Assembly: GCF_003581585.1 (NCBI RefSeq)
Contig: NZ_QXIR01000013.1
Location: 49,759-113,758, forward strand
From: Bacillus salacetis
GTDB lineage: Bacteria; Bacillota; Bacilli; Bacillales; Bacillaceae_B
Length of the DNA: 64,000 bases
Reading direction: 5' to 3'
Shown here: positions 56,208 to 64,000 of the stretch, one piece after another
How the letters are laid out: the number at the start of each line of letters is the position of its first letter
Position numbering within the stretch: position 1 is the first letter of the stretch
Made by a program: the position numbers and the translations under genes
The notes under the pieces: generated by a model
Told to the model about the DNA's origin: nothing
Seen by the model: the letters and a program-made list of their open reading frames with translations, nothing else
Databases searched by the model: none

Positions 56208-57560
56208 TCAGGACTTCATTACCTCATGCAATTCCAGGAATTTCGTGTTGAAATCGCCGCTTACGAATGTTTCGTGATCAAGCACCTTCAGATGGAACGG
56301 GATGGTTGTGTGGACACCTTCAATGACGAACTCACTTAATGCCCGCTTCATCCTGGCAATTGCTTCCTCCCTTGTCGCACCGTACGTTATCAGCTTGGCG
56401 ATCATGGAATCATAGTAAGGAGGAATCACATATCCCGGATACGCAGCGGAATCAACCCTTACTCCAAGCCCTCCAGGCGGCAGGTATAAGTCAATCTTCC
56501 CTGCGGAAGGCATAAAGTTCTTTTCCGGGTTTTCAGCATTGATACGGCATTCCATTGACCATCCGTTGAATTCGATATCTTCCTGCTTCAACGAAAGCTT
56601 TTCACCGGAAGCCACCTTGATCTGTTCCTTGATGAGGTCAACCCCTGTCACTTGTTCGGTAACAGGATGCTCAACCTGGATTCGGGTATTCATCTCCATG
56701 AAATAAAATTTATTGTTGACATGATCAAAGATGAATTCCACCGTTCCTGCACCTGAATAATCCACAGCTTGTGCAGCTTTTACTGCTGCCTGCCCCATCT
56801 GTTCCCTTGTTTCGCCATCAAGCGCAGGTGATGGAGTCTCTTCAATCAGTTTCTGAAGACGTCTTTGAATTGTACAATCCCTTTCGCCAAGATGAATGAC
56901 ATTCCCAAAGTTGTCTCCAAGAACCTGAATCTCAACATGACGGAAATCCTCGATGAATTTCTCAATATAGACACCTGGATTGCCGAAAGCCGTCGCAGCC
57001 TCCTGCTGGGTGATATTCACACCTTTGATAAGGTCCTGTTCGGTCTTTGCCACGCGGATCCCTTTTCCTCCCCCGCCGGCGGTTGCTTTGATGATGACGG
57101 GATACCCGATATCCTCTGCCAACGAAACCGCTTCTTCTGCATCCTTCACGATTCCTTTGGAGCCGGGGACGATCGGCACTCCCGCTTCTCTCATTGTCTC
57201 TCTCGCCACATCTTTCGTACCCATCTTCGAAATGGCTTCAGGCGAAGGGCCGACAAACGTGATATTGCACTCACGGCACAGCTCTGCAAAATCGGCATTT
57301 TCAGCGAGGAATCCATACCCAGGATGGATTGCATCACAATCCGTGAGCTTTGCAACACTGATAATATTGGTGAAATTCAAATAACTGTCCTTACTTGCTG
57401 TAGGGCCGATACAATAAGCCTCATCAGCTAATTGTACATGAAGCGCTTCCTTGTCGGCCTCGGAATAAACGGCGACACTTTCTATTCCCATTTCGCGGCA
57501 TGCACGGATCACACGTACGGCTATTTCTCCTCTATTTGCGACTAACAGCTTTTTTATCAT
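56208..57560 (-). CDS. accC: Acetyl-CoA carboxylase, biotin carboxylase subunit
   Basis: Carboxylates the biotin on AccB with bicarbonate and ATP, the first half of malonyl-CoA synthesis; 450 residues. Starts [20 protein letters not shown], shown in its first 20 residues; the ATP-grasp region has [14 protein letters not shown], and [15 protein letters not shown] is the active-site signature. ATG 57560 has GGAGCGATC upstream, 12 bp after accB. Confidence 0.96.
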   Translation of the reverse strand: MIKKLLVANRGEIAVRVIRACREMGIESVAVYSEADKEALHVQLADEAYCIGPTASKDSYLNFTNIISVAKLTDCDAIHPGYGFLAENADFAELCRECNITFVGPSPEAISKMGTKDVARETMREAGVPIVPGSKGIVKDAEEAVSLAEDIGYPVIIKATAGGGGKGIRVAKTEQDLIKGVNITQQEAATAFGNPGVYIEKFIEDFRHVEIQVLGDNFGNVIHLGERDCTIQRRLQKLIEETPSPALDGETREQMGQAAVKAAQAVDYSGAGTVEFIFDHVNNKFYFMEMNTRIQVEHPVTEQVTGVDLIKEQIKVASGEKLSLKQEDIEFNGWSMECRINAENPEKNFMPSAGKIDLYLPPGGLGVRVDSAAYPGYVIPPYYDSMIAKLITYGATREEAIARMKRALSEFVIEGVHTTIPFHLKVLDHETFVSGDFNTKFLELHEVMKS

Positions 57561-57572
57561 ATTGATCGCTCC

Positions 57573-58088
57573 TTATTCAGGCTTAACCAGGAATAACGGC
57601 TGACCGTATTCTACCAATTGTCCATCTTTTACTAGGATTTCTACAATTTCGCCTTTCACTTCTGCTTCGATTTCATTGAATAGCTTCATTGCCTCGACGA
57701 TGCATACAACGGAATCTTCGCTGACTTTGCTTCCCGGCTTTACATAGGCACCTGCATCCGGAGATGGCGATTGATAGAATGTACCAACCATCGGCGAGAC
57801 AATCTTATGGAGGTTTTCATCTGATGCCGATGCAGCCGGCGCTGTTTCCCCGGCAGGAGCTTCCGTTGCTTTAGGAGACTGCACAGGCGCTTGGGCAGCC
57901 GGCGCTGACACTACTTCTTCCGCTTTATGTACTTCGTTATTTTGGATTGCTGCTTTTTCTTCTACATACGTAACAGCCTTATTCTTTTTCATTTTGATTT
58001 TAGAACCATCAAGTTCATATGAAAACTCATCAATGCTTGATTGATCAACAAGTTTAATCAACTCGCGTATTTCTTGAATCTTTAACAT
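57573..58088 (-). CDS. accB: Acetyl-CoA carboxylase, biotin carboxyl carrier protein
   Basis: The 171-residue BCCP. A conserved N-terminal helix ([20 protein letters not shown]) is followed by an Ala/Pro-rich linker (about 55-95) and the biotinyl domain with the modified Lys in [19 protein letters not shown] 58088 has AAGGGGTGTC upstream. First gene of accB-accC-yqhY, behind a promoter overlapped by a FapR-like dyad. Confidence 0.96.
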   Translation of the reverse strand: MLKIQEIRELIKLVDQSSIDEFSYELDGSKIKMKKNKAVTYVEEKAAIQNNEVHKAEEVVSAPAAQAPVQSPKATEAPAGETAPAASASDENLHKIVSPMVGTFYQSPSPDAGAYVKPGSKVSEDSVVCIVEAMKLFNEIEAEVKGEIVEILVKDGQLVEYGQPLFLVKPE

Positions 58089-58118
58089 AATGACACCCCT
58101 TAGAGTAATTAATCAAAA

Positions 58119-58135
58119 TTAGGACTAGCTACTAA
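58119..58135. promoter_or_regulatory. FapR-like operator upstream of accB
   Basis: TTAGGACTAGCTACTAA is a 17-bp dyad with TTAG and CTAA ends, matching the recalled general form of the FapR box (TTAGTACCTAGTACTAA-like). It begins one base downstream of the -10 of the accB promoter, the usual place for a FapR operator. FapR senses malonyl-CoA, the product of this enzyme. Binding is inference. Confidence 0.5.
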
Positions 58136-58136
58136 T

Positions 58137-58166
58137 ATCATACGATAAGACCTTGTAAGAATTCAA
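58137..58166 (-). promoter_or_regulatory. Sigma-A promoter of accBC
   Basis: On the minus strand TTGAAT (58166-58161), 18 bp, TATGAT (58142-58137). The rest of the gap up to the spoIIIAH terminator (58167-58424) shows nothing I can support. Confidence 0.55.
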
Positions 58167-58424
58167 TATGAGAATGAAACTAATCTTTCATGTCCGGCTG
58201 TATTTAATAGTTGGCCCTGTTTCTATTGTAAGCTTCTTTTGGATTTTTTCAAAACATTAGGTTGGTTGACTCTATTGGGGGCTGTTTGGTCAGTATTGAC
58301 TAGTTGGCAGCGGTCGTGACTGCGCAGTTGTTGGTGAGCTGTTTATTAGATCTGATTTTTTTGGCACCGCTGCTTTTTTGGTCCATTCCTTGTTTTTTAC
58401 TTATTCACAGGGGTGGCATTCCAC

Positions 58425-58461
58425 ACAAAAAAGCCTGCAGCTCTAAAAGCTGCAGGCTGTT
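58425..58461 (-). terminator. Terminator of the spoIIIA operon
   Basis: AAGCCTGCAGCT (58431-58442) and AGCTGCAGGCT (58448-58458) form a strong hairpin, with six T residues after it on the minus strand, just past the spoIIIAH stop. Confidence 0.94.
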
Positions 58462-58467
58462 CATTTA

Positions 58468-59037
58468 TCAGTTTGCCGGCTGGAACTGGACGGCTACTTT
58501 TTGCATGGAGCCAATTTCATCTGTTACCAGGCGGATGATTTTGTTTGCCTCTGCGGTGGAATGTTCTTTTGCTTTAACAGTAACACGTACCTGCTCACCA
58601 TCCGCTCTGACCAATGCATCTTCGTAGCCCATTGTCTTGATCATCGTTTCAAGCACTGTTTCAGTTGTGGCAAGCTCTTTAAGCTGATCCATTTGTTCGA
58701 TTGCTTCATTTTTTTCCTCTATAGAAAGGTCAGCTGAGGCCAATTTGGTTTCCAAATCTTCTCTGCTCTTGGATCGCTGGTCTAAAAATTCCATACGAAG
58801 TGTTTCAAATACTTCGTCTCCTGCGGCTTCCGTCACAATATCCACTTCACCGTCAGCAGCCGTTTCTTCACCCTTGGATGTTTCTTTCGAAGCTTCCTCA
58901 CCTTGTGCCGGGCTGTTCTCATCTACATTTGCCATATCTGCTGCCTGCTGTGAAGGTGAAGTGATGTAATACACAGATAAAACGATCACAAGGCTCAACA
59001 TAGTCAATAACCATACAGTTTGCTTTTTCAATAACAT
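58468..59037 (-). CDS. spoIIIAH: Stage III sporulation protein AH
   Basis: A mother-cell protein with one N-terminal membrane helix (about 8-26) and a YscJ/FliF-like ring domain in the intermembrane space. It zips with forespore SpoIIQ to form the channel between the two cells. It has 189 residues; the linker after the helix is acidic and the folded part (about 70-189) is complete. Last gene of spoIIIA. Confidence 0.94.
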   Translation of the reverse strand: MLLKKQTVWLLTMLSLVIVLSVYYITSPSQQAADMANVDENSPAQGEEASKETSKGEETAADGEVDIVTEAAGDEVFETLRMEFLDQRSKSREDLETKLASADLSIEEKNEAIEQMDQLKELATTETVLETMIKTMGYEDALVRADGEQVRVTVKAKEHSTAEANKIIRLVTDEIGSMQKVAVQFQPAN

Positions 59038-59051
59038 ATTTCATTTCCCCC

Positions 59052-59708
59052 TTAATTTTTAGGCATGACCGCTACACGATGGCTGGGAACATCCAGTGCA
59101 CGCGTAACAGATTCAATGATCCATTTTTTCACTTGTATATTATCAGCACCCTTTGCTACTACAAGAACGCCGCTGATTTTAGGTTTTTTCGTTTCGAGAA
59201 TAATAGGGACCTCTTCTTCACCCTTTCTGATGATGACGAGCTGCTCATCCGAAGATTGGTCTTCGATTGAACGGTTCCCCCCTTCCCGGTCAGTTTCCTT
59301 GGTCACCTGGGTTTGCATGGAATTGTTTTTCTCATATACTTTCCGCTCTGTGGATTCCACGTTGACGACAATGGTTGGATCACTCACTCCTGCTATTTGT
59401 TCAAGTGCTTCCTTCAACTGATTTTCGTACCGGTCCTCATAATCTTTCATTATGGAATCTTTGGAATCTTTATTTCCAAAAGCAGGAACCTCTTCCTGAT
59501 CCGGATCGCTTTCAGTTTTCATGACCATCGCTGCCTCCCGGTCCGTGCCTCCCCACATGTCACTGATGAGCATGAAGGCCACACCAAACAGAAGGACGAT
59601 CAAAAAATAGTGGAACTTACCCGGCTTTTTCCCAGGCGCCGCTGTCTCATCTGAATCTTTCATTAAGAGCTGCTGCAAGGCTTTTAGAGGACCTTTATCA
59701 AATTTCAT
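59052..59708 (-). CDS. spoIIIAG: Stage III sporulation protein AG
   Basis: A ring-forming component of the SpoIIIA-SpoIIQ channel, 218 residues, with one membrane helix (FHYFLIVLLFGVAFMLISDM, about 32-51) and a soluble domain in the intermembrane space (DPTIVVNVEST, ISGVLVVAKGADNIQVKKWI). ATG 59708 is preferred, overlapping the spoIIIAF end by 11 bp; the in-frame upstream start overlaps the ribosome binding site GGAGGTG. Confidence 0.93.
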   Translation of the reverse strand: MKFDKGPLKALQQLLMKDSDETAAPGKKPGKFHYFLIVLLFGVAFMLISDMWGGTDREAAMVMKTESDPDQEEVPAFGNKDSKDSIMKDYEDRYENQLKEALEQIAGVSDPTIVVNVESTERKVYEKNNSMQTQVTKETDREGGNRSIEDQSSDEQLVIIRKGEEEVPIILETKKPKISGVLVVAKGADNIQVKKWIIESVTRALDVPSHRVAVMPKN

Positions 59709-60312
59709 TTCTTTTTCCTGCACCTCCTTCGATCGTGATCACTAGTTTGTCCTCTGGTATATCCCATTTTTCCGAAAGCATATTAGTTATCTCATGATTG
59801 CTTTCTTTCATGACAGGGATATTTTCGCTCGTATCGATTTCTACTGGTTTCACTGCAGTGACTGTTTCTTCTTTGGAGGTATCCAAATGAATTGACACAG
59901 ATAAGATGCTCTCGGGCAGCTTATCAAGGTCTTCCGCGTCCAGCTCGATATGCTGTACTGTTAAACCATATTGTTCGATCATCTCCTTTTCTACATCATC
60001 TTTCATTTGGACAGCCATCTGTTCTAAAATATATGCACGTTGTGAGGCTTGTATTTCTTTTTTCTTCATTTCTACCGAATTTTCTACTGAAGCTGTTTGG
60101 ACAGTACCCTCAAAATCGATTTCTGCAAGAGCTTCTTCAAAATCAGTGGCAAATAATTTTAAGATCGGGGTCAGGATTATCGTAATCAGAAGCAGCCCTG
60201 TAACGATTTTTGTATATTTCTGCATGTTGGAACTTGGGAGAAGCATATCAATCACACTGGCAAGCAAAATGAAAACGATGATATTGGTTACCCATTCCGT
60301 TAAAAATGACAT
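59698..60312 (-). CDS. spoIIIAF: Stage III sporulation protein AF
   Basis: A 204-residue protein with two N-terminal membrane helices (about 6-22 and 35-52) and a soluble C-terminal domain ending near SEKWDIPEDKLVITIEGG. ATG 60312 (MSFLTEWVTN) follows GGAGGGGGAA; the upstream in-frame extension has no support. Part of the mother-cell export/feeding-tube complex. Confidence 0.93.
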   Translation of the reverse strand: MSFLTEWVTNIIVFILLASVIDMLLPSSNMQKYTKIVTGLLLITIILTPILKLFATDFEEALAEIDFEGTVQTASVENSVEMKKKEIQASQRAYILEQMAVQMKDDVEKEMIEQYGLTVQHIELDAEDLDKLPESILSVSIHLDTSKEETVTAVKPVEIDTSENIPVMKESNHEITNMLSEKWDIPEDKLVITIEGGAGKRNEI

Positions 60313-60323
60313 CTTCCCCCTCC

Positions 60324-61517
60324 TTATCTCACCATTAAAGTGATATTCCCAGCAGCTATCATGATCGTAATGCTGAGAAAGAACATAAACGAAACAATCG
60401 CAAGGGCAGCAAATACATAGATGACGCTCTTGCTGATCGTATCCAGGCATGTGATGACCGGTCCTCCACCCAATGGCTGGAGCAAAGCTGCTGCCAGTTT
60501 GTAGATAAGTGCAATCATCAGGATTTTCATTGCAGGGAATGCGGCAATCATCAAAAGGATCGCTACACCTGCTATCCCGACCGTGTTCTTGAGAAGGACC
60601 GATGCACTAATGACTGTGTCTGCTGCATCCGTGAACATCCTGCCGATAACAGGCACAAAATTTCCGGTGACAAACTTTGCTGTTCTTACCGTTATGCCAT
60701 CAGTCACTGCTGCAGTGGCACCCTGCACCGATATAACCCCCAGAAACACAGTCATGAAGATGCCGAGCAGTCCGATACTCCAGTTCCTTAACAGATTGGC
60801 GAGCTGTGTGACCTTGTATTGGGGCGACATGGCGCTGACGATACTGAGCAAGGCAGAAAGGAACAACAATGGAAGAACTATATTTTGGATAAGCAATCCG
60901 CTTGTATTCATCAGGAAGATAATGACCGGATGAAAAAAGGCGGCGGAAACCATTCCTCCTGATGATGCAATGAGTGCCAGAAGCAGGGGAATCAAGGCAA
61001 GGATAAAGTTAATCATCGTCCCAATCGCCTCTTTTGTATATTCAATCGCAACATGAAAACTATTAAGGGCAATGATGATCAGTACCATAAAGACAATGGC
61101 ATAGGCAACCTTGCTCACATTCCCTCCTTCAAATGAGTTTTGCAGAGATTGCAGGAACATGCTGAATATCGTCAGCAATATCAAGGTGCCAAGGAGCTTT
61201 CCATTCGTAATCAATTCCTGGAAGGCAAAATGAAAAATTCCAGAAAACCATGCCTTAAAGGAGAACTGCTTGTCCCCTTTTATAAAATCGACCAAGCTCC
61301 CTTTCTGGCTCTCAGGCAAGAATCCTCCATATTGGGTCAGCACATCTTCCCAATAAATCTTCAGTTCGTCTATTTCCAATCTTTCCAGTTGATCTTCAAG
61401 CAGTTTTTCTCCCACTGGAGTGTCCTGTTCTGCGTCTTCCCCTTCTGCTTGAACGGCGGCCGTTCCGAGAATTAGATAAAATAGAGTACAACATATAATT
61501 AAAAATAATCGACGCAT
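60324..61517 (-). CDS. spoIIIAE: Stage III sporulation protein AE
   Basis: A large polytopic membrane protein of 397 residues with an N-terminal signal-like segment (MRRLFLIICCTLFYLILGTA, 20 residues), an acidic external stretch, and about seven hydrophobic segments. Proposed to form the membrane export core of the SpoIIIA complex. ATG 61517 has GAGGTGA upstream. Confidence 0.94.
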   Translation of the reverse strand: MRRLFLIICCTLFYLILGTAAVQAEGEDAEQDTPVGEKLLEDQLERLEIDELKIYWEDVLTQYGGFLPESQKGSLVDFIKGDKQFSFKAWFSGIFHFAFQELITNGKLLGTLILLTIFSMFLQSLQNSFEGGNVSKVAYAIVFMVLIIIALNSFHVAIEYTKEAIGTMINFILALIPLLLALIASSGGMVSAAFFHPVIIFLMNTSGLLIQNIVLPLLFLSALLSIVSAMSPQYKVTQLANLLRNWSIGLLGIFMTVFLGVISVQGATAAVTDGITVRTAKFVTGNFVPVIGRMFTDAADTVISASVLLKNTVGIAGVAILLMIAAFPAMKILMIALIYKLAAALLQPLGGGPVITCLDTISKSVIYVFAALAIVSFMFFLSITIMIAAGNITLMVR

Positions 61518-61545
61518 CTTTTCACCTCTATCGGCAGCAGAATCC

Positions 61546-61938
61546 CTATCCATTCGGTATCATATTGATGATTGTTTCAATGATGACAGTCAGGATCGGC
61601 ACTGCCATTGCTAAAATTAGAACCTTCCCTGCCAATTCCACCTTTGCAGCCAAGGCACCCTGGCCCGCATCTTTTGTGATATGCGACGCGAATTCAGCTA
61701 TATAGGCAATCCCGATTATTTTCAGGATTGTTTCCACATAAATCATGTTGATATTGGCGTTGGCAGCCAGTTTTTCAATCATTCGAATGATTTCGTAAAT
61801 CTGATCTACCAGAAACAAGAAAATGGCGCAGCCAACGAATACAACGAGCAAGAAAGCAAAATTGGGTTTTTGCTCTTTAATGATCAATGCGAGGAAAGTG
61901 GATACTAAGGCAACTCCGACTACTTGTATGATTTCAAT
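61546..61938 (-). CDS. spoIIIAD: Stage III sporulation protein AD, apparent ATT start
   Basis: A FliQ-like membrane protein with four hydrophobic helices. The frame continues upstream of the first ATG-class codon (61887) through IEIIQVVGVALVSTFLALII, exactly the N-terminal helix of the family. No ATG, GTG or TTG occurs there. ATT at 61938 lies 7 bp after the strong ribosome binding site GAGGGGGG, giving 130 residues against 133 in B. subtilis as recalled. So a rare ATT start is the best call; truncation to 61887 would remove helix 1. Confidence 0.88.
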   Translation of the reverse strand: MEIIQVVGVALVSTFLALIIKEQKPNFAFLLVVFVGCAIFLFLVDQIYEIIRMIEKLAANANINMIYVETILKIIGIAYIAEFASHITKDAGQGALAAKVELAGKVLILAMAVPILTVIIETIINMIPNG

Positions 61939-61951
61939 GGCTGATCCCCCC

Positions 61952-62158
61952 TCACCCTTGGAAGAGAAACACTGATTTTATCTTCTGGAATAAGTCATCA
62001 ACAATCGAAGCAACCATAAACAGAATGTATATGAATCCGAAAAGTGTAACCCACTGGGCATACTCCTTCTTCCCAACCTGGTCCAGTATGGTGTGAAGGA
62101 ACGCTACCACTATACCTACACCCGCTATTTTGAAAATAATATCGACTTCCATTCCCAT
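61952..62158 (-). CDS. spoIIIAC: Stage III sporulation protein AC
   Basis: A 68-residue protein with two membrane helices (about 5-26 and 36-56), homologous to FliQ-like export components and to SpoIIIAD. ATG 62158 has AGGAGGGG upstream. 13 bp before the proposed start of spoIIIAD. Confidence 0.94.
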   Translation of the reverse strand: MGMEVDIIFKIAGVGIVVAFLHTILDQVGKKEYAQWVTLFGFIYILFMVASIVDDLFQKIKSVFLFQG

Positions 62159-62176
62159 CTTTTCCCCTCCTGATCA

Positions 62177-62692
62177 TTACAGCAATAAAATGATGAGAAG
62201 CAGGCCTGAGAGAAACCCTAAACTTTTCGTCATTTTTTCATATCTCCTTTGCTTTTCCAATGCCTCTGCTTCTTCCCGTTCCAAATGAGTCAGTGTCAGC
62301 AGAATATGTTTTTGCTGGGTTAATCGGTCATGCTTTCCTAGGCTTTCACCGAATTGGGCAAGAATTTCGTATTCACTCGACTTTAAGGCGGTCATTTTCC
62401 ATACTTCTTTAAGGCTTGCCTCCCAGGCCTCGCTTACAGTCGTTTCTTCAGTAGTGATCTTTTTAGAAAACACCTCGAAGAACCAGCCGACCGGTCGCTG
62501 AAGCTGCTGGGACAGCTTACGCGCAGCTTCGTGCAGAGGGGTATGTCCATACATGATCTCTGCTTCCAATGATTGCAGAGCCGATTTTAGTATCCTCAAT
62601 TGCCGCGGCCTTTCGCTCAGATACCTTGAAGCTTCAAACCCTGCCCAAGAGGTTGATAGGATGATAAATACCGCACCGATGATCTTTATCAT
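62177..62692 (-). CDS. spoIIIAB: Stage III sporulation protein AB
   Basis: A 171-residue protein with an N-terminal membrane helix (MIKIIGAVFIILSTSWAGFE, 20 residues), a cytoplasmic helical domain resembling GspF, and a C-terminal helix (about 155-171). Begins directly after the spoIIIAA stop, so it is translationally coupled. Confidence 0.94.
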   Translation of the reverse strand: MIKIIGAVFIILSTSWAGFEASRYLSERPRQLRILKSALQSLEAEIMYGHTPLHEAARKLSQQLQRPVGWFFEVFSKKITTEETTVSEAWEASLKEVWKMTALKSSEYEILAQFGESLGKHDRLTQQKHILLTLTHLEREEAEALEKQRRYEKMTKSLGFLSGLLLIILLL

Positions 62693-63616
62693 TTATGTCA
62701 CACTCACTTTTCCCAGCAGTGACTCCCCCGCTTGATTTTTGATATCCCTGACCATCCCCGGATTCTCTTCTCTGGACAATTCAATAAAACGCTCTATCAC
62801 ATTCATTTCTATGATTTCTTTAAGATAAGGACGCTTTGAGACCTCTTCAAGCGTGTTACCGTGAGTTGTCATAACCAGGGTGATTCCAGCATTCACTGCT
62901 TCCAGCATGGCCTGGCCATCTTCCTTGCGCCCAATTTCATCTACAACGATGATATCGGGACTCATGGACCGGATGAGCATCATCATCCCTTCCGCCTTCG
63001 GACAAGCATCCAGCACATCCACCCGCGGTCCGAATCCCAGCTGAGGAACCCCATGGACACATCCGGCTATCTCTGACCGTTCATCAACAATCCCTACTTT
63101 GTATGGCTCTATCTTTTCATCTGGAATCCCGGTGGAGACCATTCGTGCTATGTCCCTTAACATAGTCGTCTTCCCTGTTTGCGGTGCTCCGATTATCATG
63201 GTGTGTTTCCACCTGCTGTCATACAGGAGCGGGGCTAAAGGTTCGGCGATTCCGACCGCTTCTCTTGCAACCCTGATATTGAAAGACGCAAGATGCCTGA
63301 TCGCCTTAACCTTCCCTCCATCCAATATCACTTTTCCGGCGAGACCTACCCGGTGTCCGCCTTCAATAGTGATATATCCTCTTTTTAATTCCTCTTCCAA
63401 TGTATAAAACGAATGGTTCGCTAACTTATTGATCAGCTGCTCACCATCTTTCCTAGTCACGATATAAGGAAGAAAATACGGTATGCCCCTGGCTGTCACC
63501 TCCAGCGGCCTGTCAATCCTGATTCTTATTTCTTCAATCAGCGGCTGGATATGGGGTGGCATTGCAACGATTTTTGCGGCGATAGTTGATGGAACGATTG
63601 ATAGGATCTCTTCCAT
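62693..63616 (-). CDS. spoIIIAA: Stage III sporulation protein AA (secretion-type ATPase)
   Basis: The cytoplasmic motor ATPase of the SpoIIIA complex, 307 residues, related to type II/IV secretion ATPases. Walker A is IGAPQTGKTTMLRD, Walker B DIIVVDEIGRKED, with the preceding R-rich loops GGHRVGLAG and SFNIRVAREAVG. ATG 63616 has GGAGGAGGGA upstream. First gene of the operon. Confidence 0.95.
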   Translation of the reverse strand: MEEILSIVPSTIAAKIVAMPPHIQPLIEEIRIRIDRPLEVTARGIPYFLPYIVTRKDGEQLINKLANHSFYTLEEELKRGYITIEGGHRVGLAGKVILDGGKVKAIRHLASFNIRVAREAVGIAEPLAPLLYDSRWKHTMIIGAPQTGKTTMLRDIARMVSTGIPDEKIEPYKVGIVDERSEIAGCVHGVPQLGFGPRVDVLDACPKAEGMMMLIRSMSPDIIVVDEIGRKEDGQAMLEAVNAGITLVMTTHGNTLEEVSKRPYLKEIIEMNVIERFIELSREENPGMVRDIKNQAGESLLGKVSVT

Positions 63617-63681
63617 ATTCCCTCCTCCTCAATTAACTGTTAACAATTCTTATGTCTTTGGTACATGCCATTTGTTATTAA

Positions 63682-63710
63682 AATGTATTCAGGGAATAAT
63701 AGAATATGAC
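63682..63710 (-). promoter_or_regulatory. Sigma-E promoter of the spoIIIA operon
   Basis: On the minus strand GTCATATT, 13 bp, AATACATT. The -35 is a full match to the mother-cell sigma-E consensus and the -10 matches six of eight positions of CATACAMT. It lies 66 bp before spoIIIAA. Confidence 0.75.
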
Positions 63711-63736
63711 TTTATTTGAAGAGAAAAGGGGCAGCT

Positions 63737-63795
63737 GTTTAATCCATTAAAGCACTAAAAGGGACTGTCCCTCTTAGTGCTTTAATGGATTAAAC
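63737..63795. repeat. Large perfect palindrome with GGGACTGTCCC core
   Basis: Two 22-bp arms (63737-63758 and 63774-63795) are perfectly complementary around AAGGGACTGTCCCTC. It stands immediately next to MITE copy E, upstream of spoIIIAA. The core resembles that of the element at 29932-29968. Confidence 0.75.
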
Positions 63796-63804
63796 TATTG
63801 AAAA

Positions 63805-63995
63805 GGCTGTTTTCGCATATATTGATGCTTTCGGAAAAAATCCCAGGTGCCGGACTTTCCCCTGTATTCGAAGGTTTTACTCTCGAAAAAGAAAGAGCAG
63901 CTCTTTTCTTGCTGATCACCGGGGTTATTACAACAATTTACCAGGATTTTATTTTGAAATTTGTATTGAATAGCAACAAATTTTATGAAAAGATC
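63805..63995 (+). repeat. MITE-like dispersed repeat, copy E (full length)
   Basis: A 191-bp copy from GGCTGTTTTCGCATATAT to TATGAAAAGATCC, nearly identical in order to copy A in the opposite orientation. The 67-codon frame inside it is a product of the repeat. Confidence 0.8.
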
Positions 63996-64000
63996 CATAA

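Noticed and set aside
63795..63998. 67-codon frame at the end of the window
   Set aside because: It lies wholly in MITE copy E, and the same frame recurs in other copies. It is a by-product of the repeat.

Overview
The window reads as chromosomal DNA of an endospore-forming, low-to-moderate GC Bacillota, almost certainly Bacillaceae. Spo0A, SpoIVB and the complete spoIIIA operon are present. The gene order is largely collinear with the yqj-yqi-yqh segment of Bacillus subtilis (recalled order, not searched). There are no rRNA, tRNA, phage or IS transposase genes. I do not assign a species.

Layout. 1-9.2 kb: yqjP-yqjQ behind a perfect FadR-like palindrome, a family 2 glycosyltransferase, namA, a histidine phosphatase, rnz, zwf, a cyclase and an effector-binding protein. 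9.5-12.4 kb: gndA and polY1. 12.5-13.1 kb: a tandem array of structured repeats. 13.1-20.1 kb: an orphan CheW, yqjE, a carboxylase beta subunit with methylmalonyl-CoA epimerase, the 31-residue miniprotein prli42, yqjB, yqjA and brxB. 20.1-24.3 kb: a candidate C-rich small RNA, a CNNM/MpfA-like transporter with a frameshifted MerR gene, DinB, HAD and isochorismatase genes. 24.8-30 kb: mutA-mutB-meaB. 30-40.7 kb: the ptb-bcd-buk-lpdV-bkdAA-bkdAB-bkdB operon with its sigma-54 promoter and activator bkdR. 40.8-47 kb: yqzF, yqiK, spo0A, spoIVB, recN, ahrC. 47.4-58.1 kb: tlyA, dxs, oapA, the OLE RNA, ispA, xseB, xseA, folD, nusB, yqhY, accC, accB. 58.5-63.6 kb: spoIIIAA-AH behind a sigma-E promoter.

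How the genes work together. The bkd operon turns branched-chain keto acids into acyl-CoA primers for branched fatty acids. Propionyl-CoA from valine and isoleucine can pass through the carboxylase/epimerase pair and MutAB/MeaB to succinyl-CoA. zwf and gndA form the oxidative pentose phosphate branch. dxs and ispA serve isoprenoid synthesis, accBC fatty-acid initiation, and spo0A, spoIVB and spoIIIA sporulation.

The most remarkable item is an OLE (ornate, large, extremophilic) RNA of about 600 nt at about 50805-51410, minus strand, between ispA and oapA. It has its own good sigma-A promoter, a perfect 9-bp closing stem joining its two ends, and the characteristic gene neighbourhood. OLE is a known RNA class, but it is easily missed because no protein gene marks it. 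Other things to check are a roughly 70-nt sigma-B-type sRNA candidate at 20302-20372, five copies of a MITE-like repeat (one inside the bkd operon), a FapR-like operator before accBC, an apparent ATT start for spoIIIAD and the merR frameshift.
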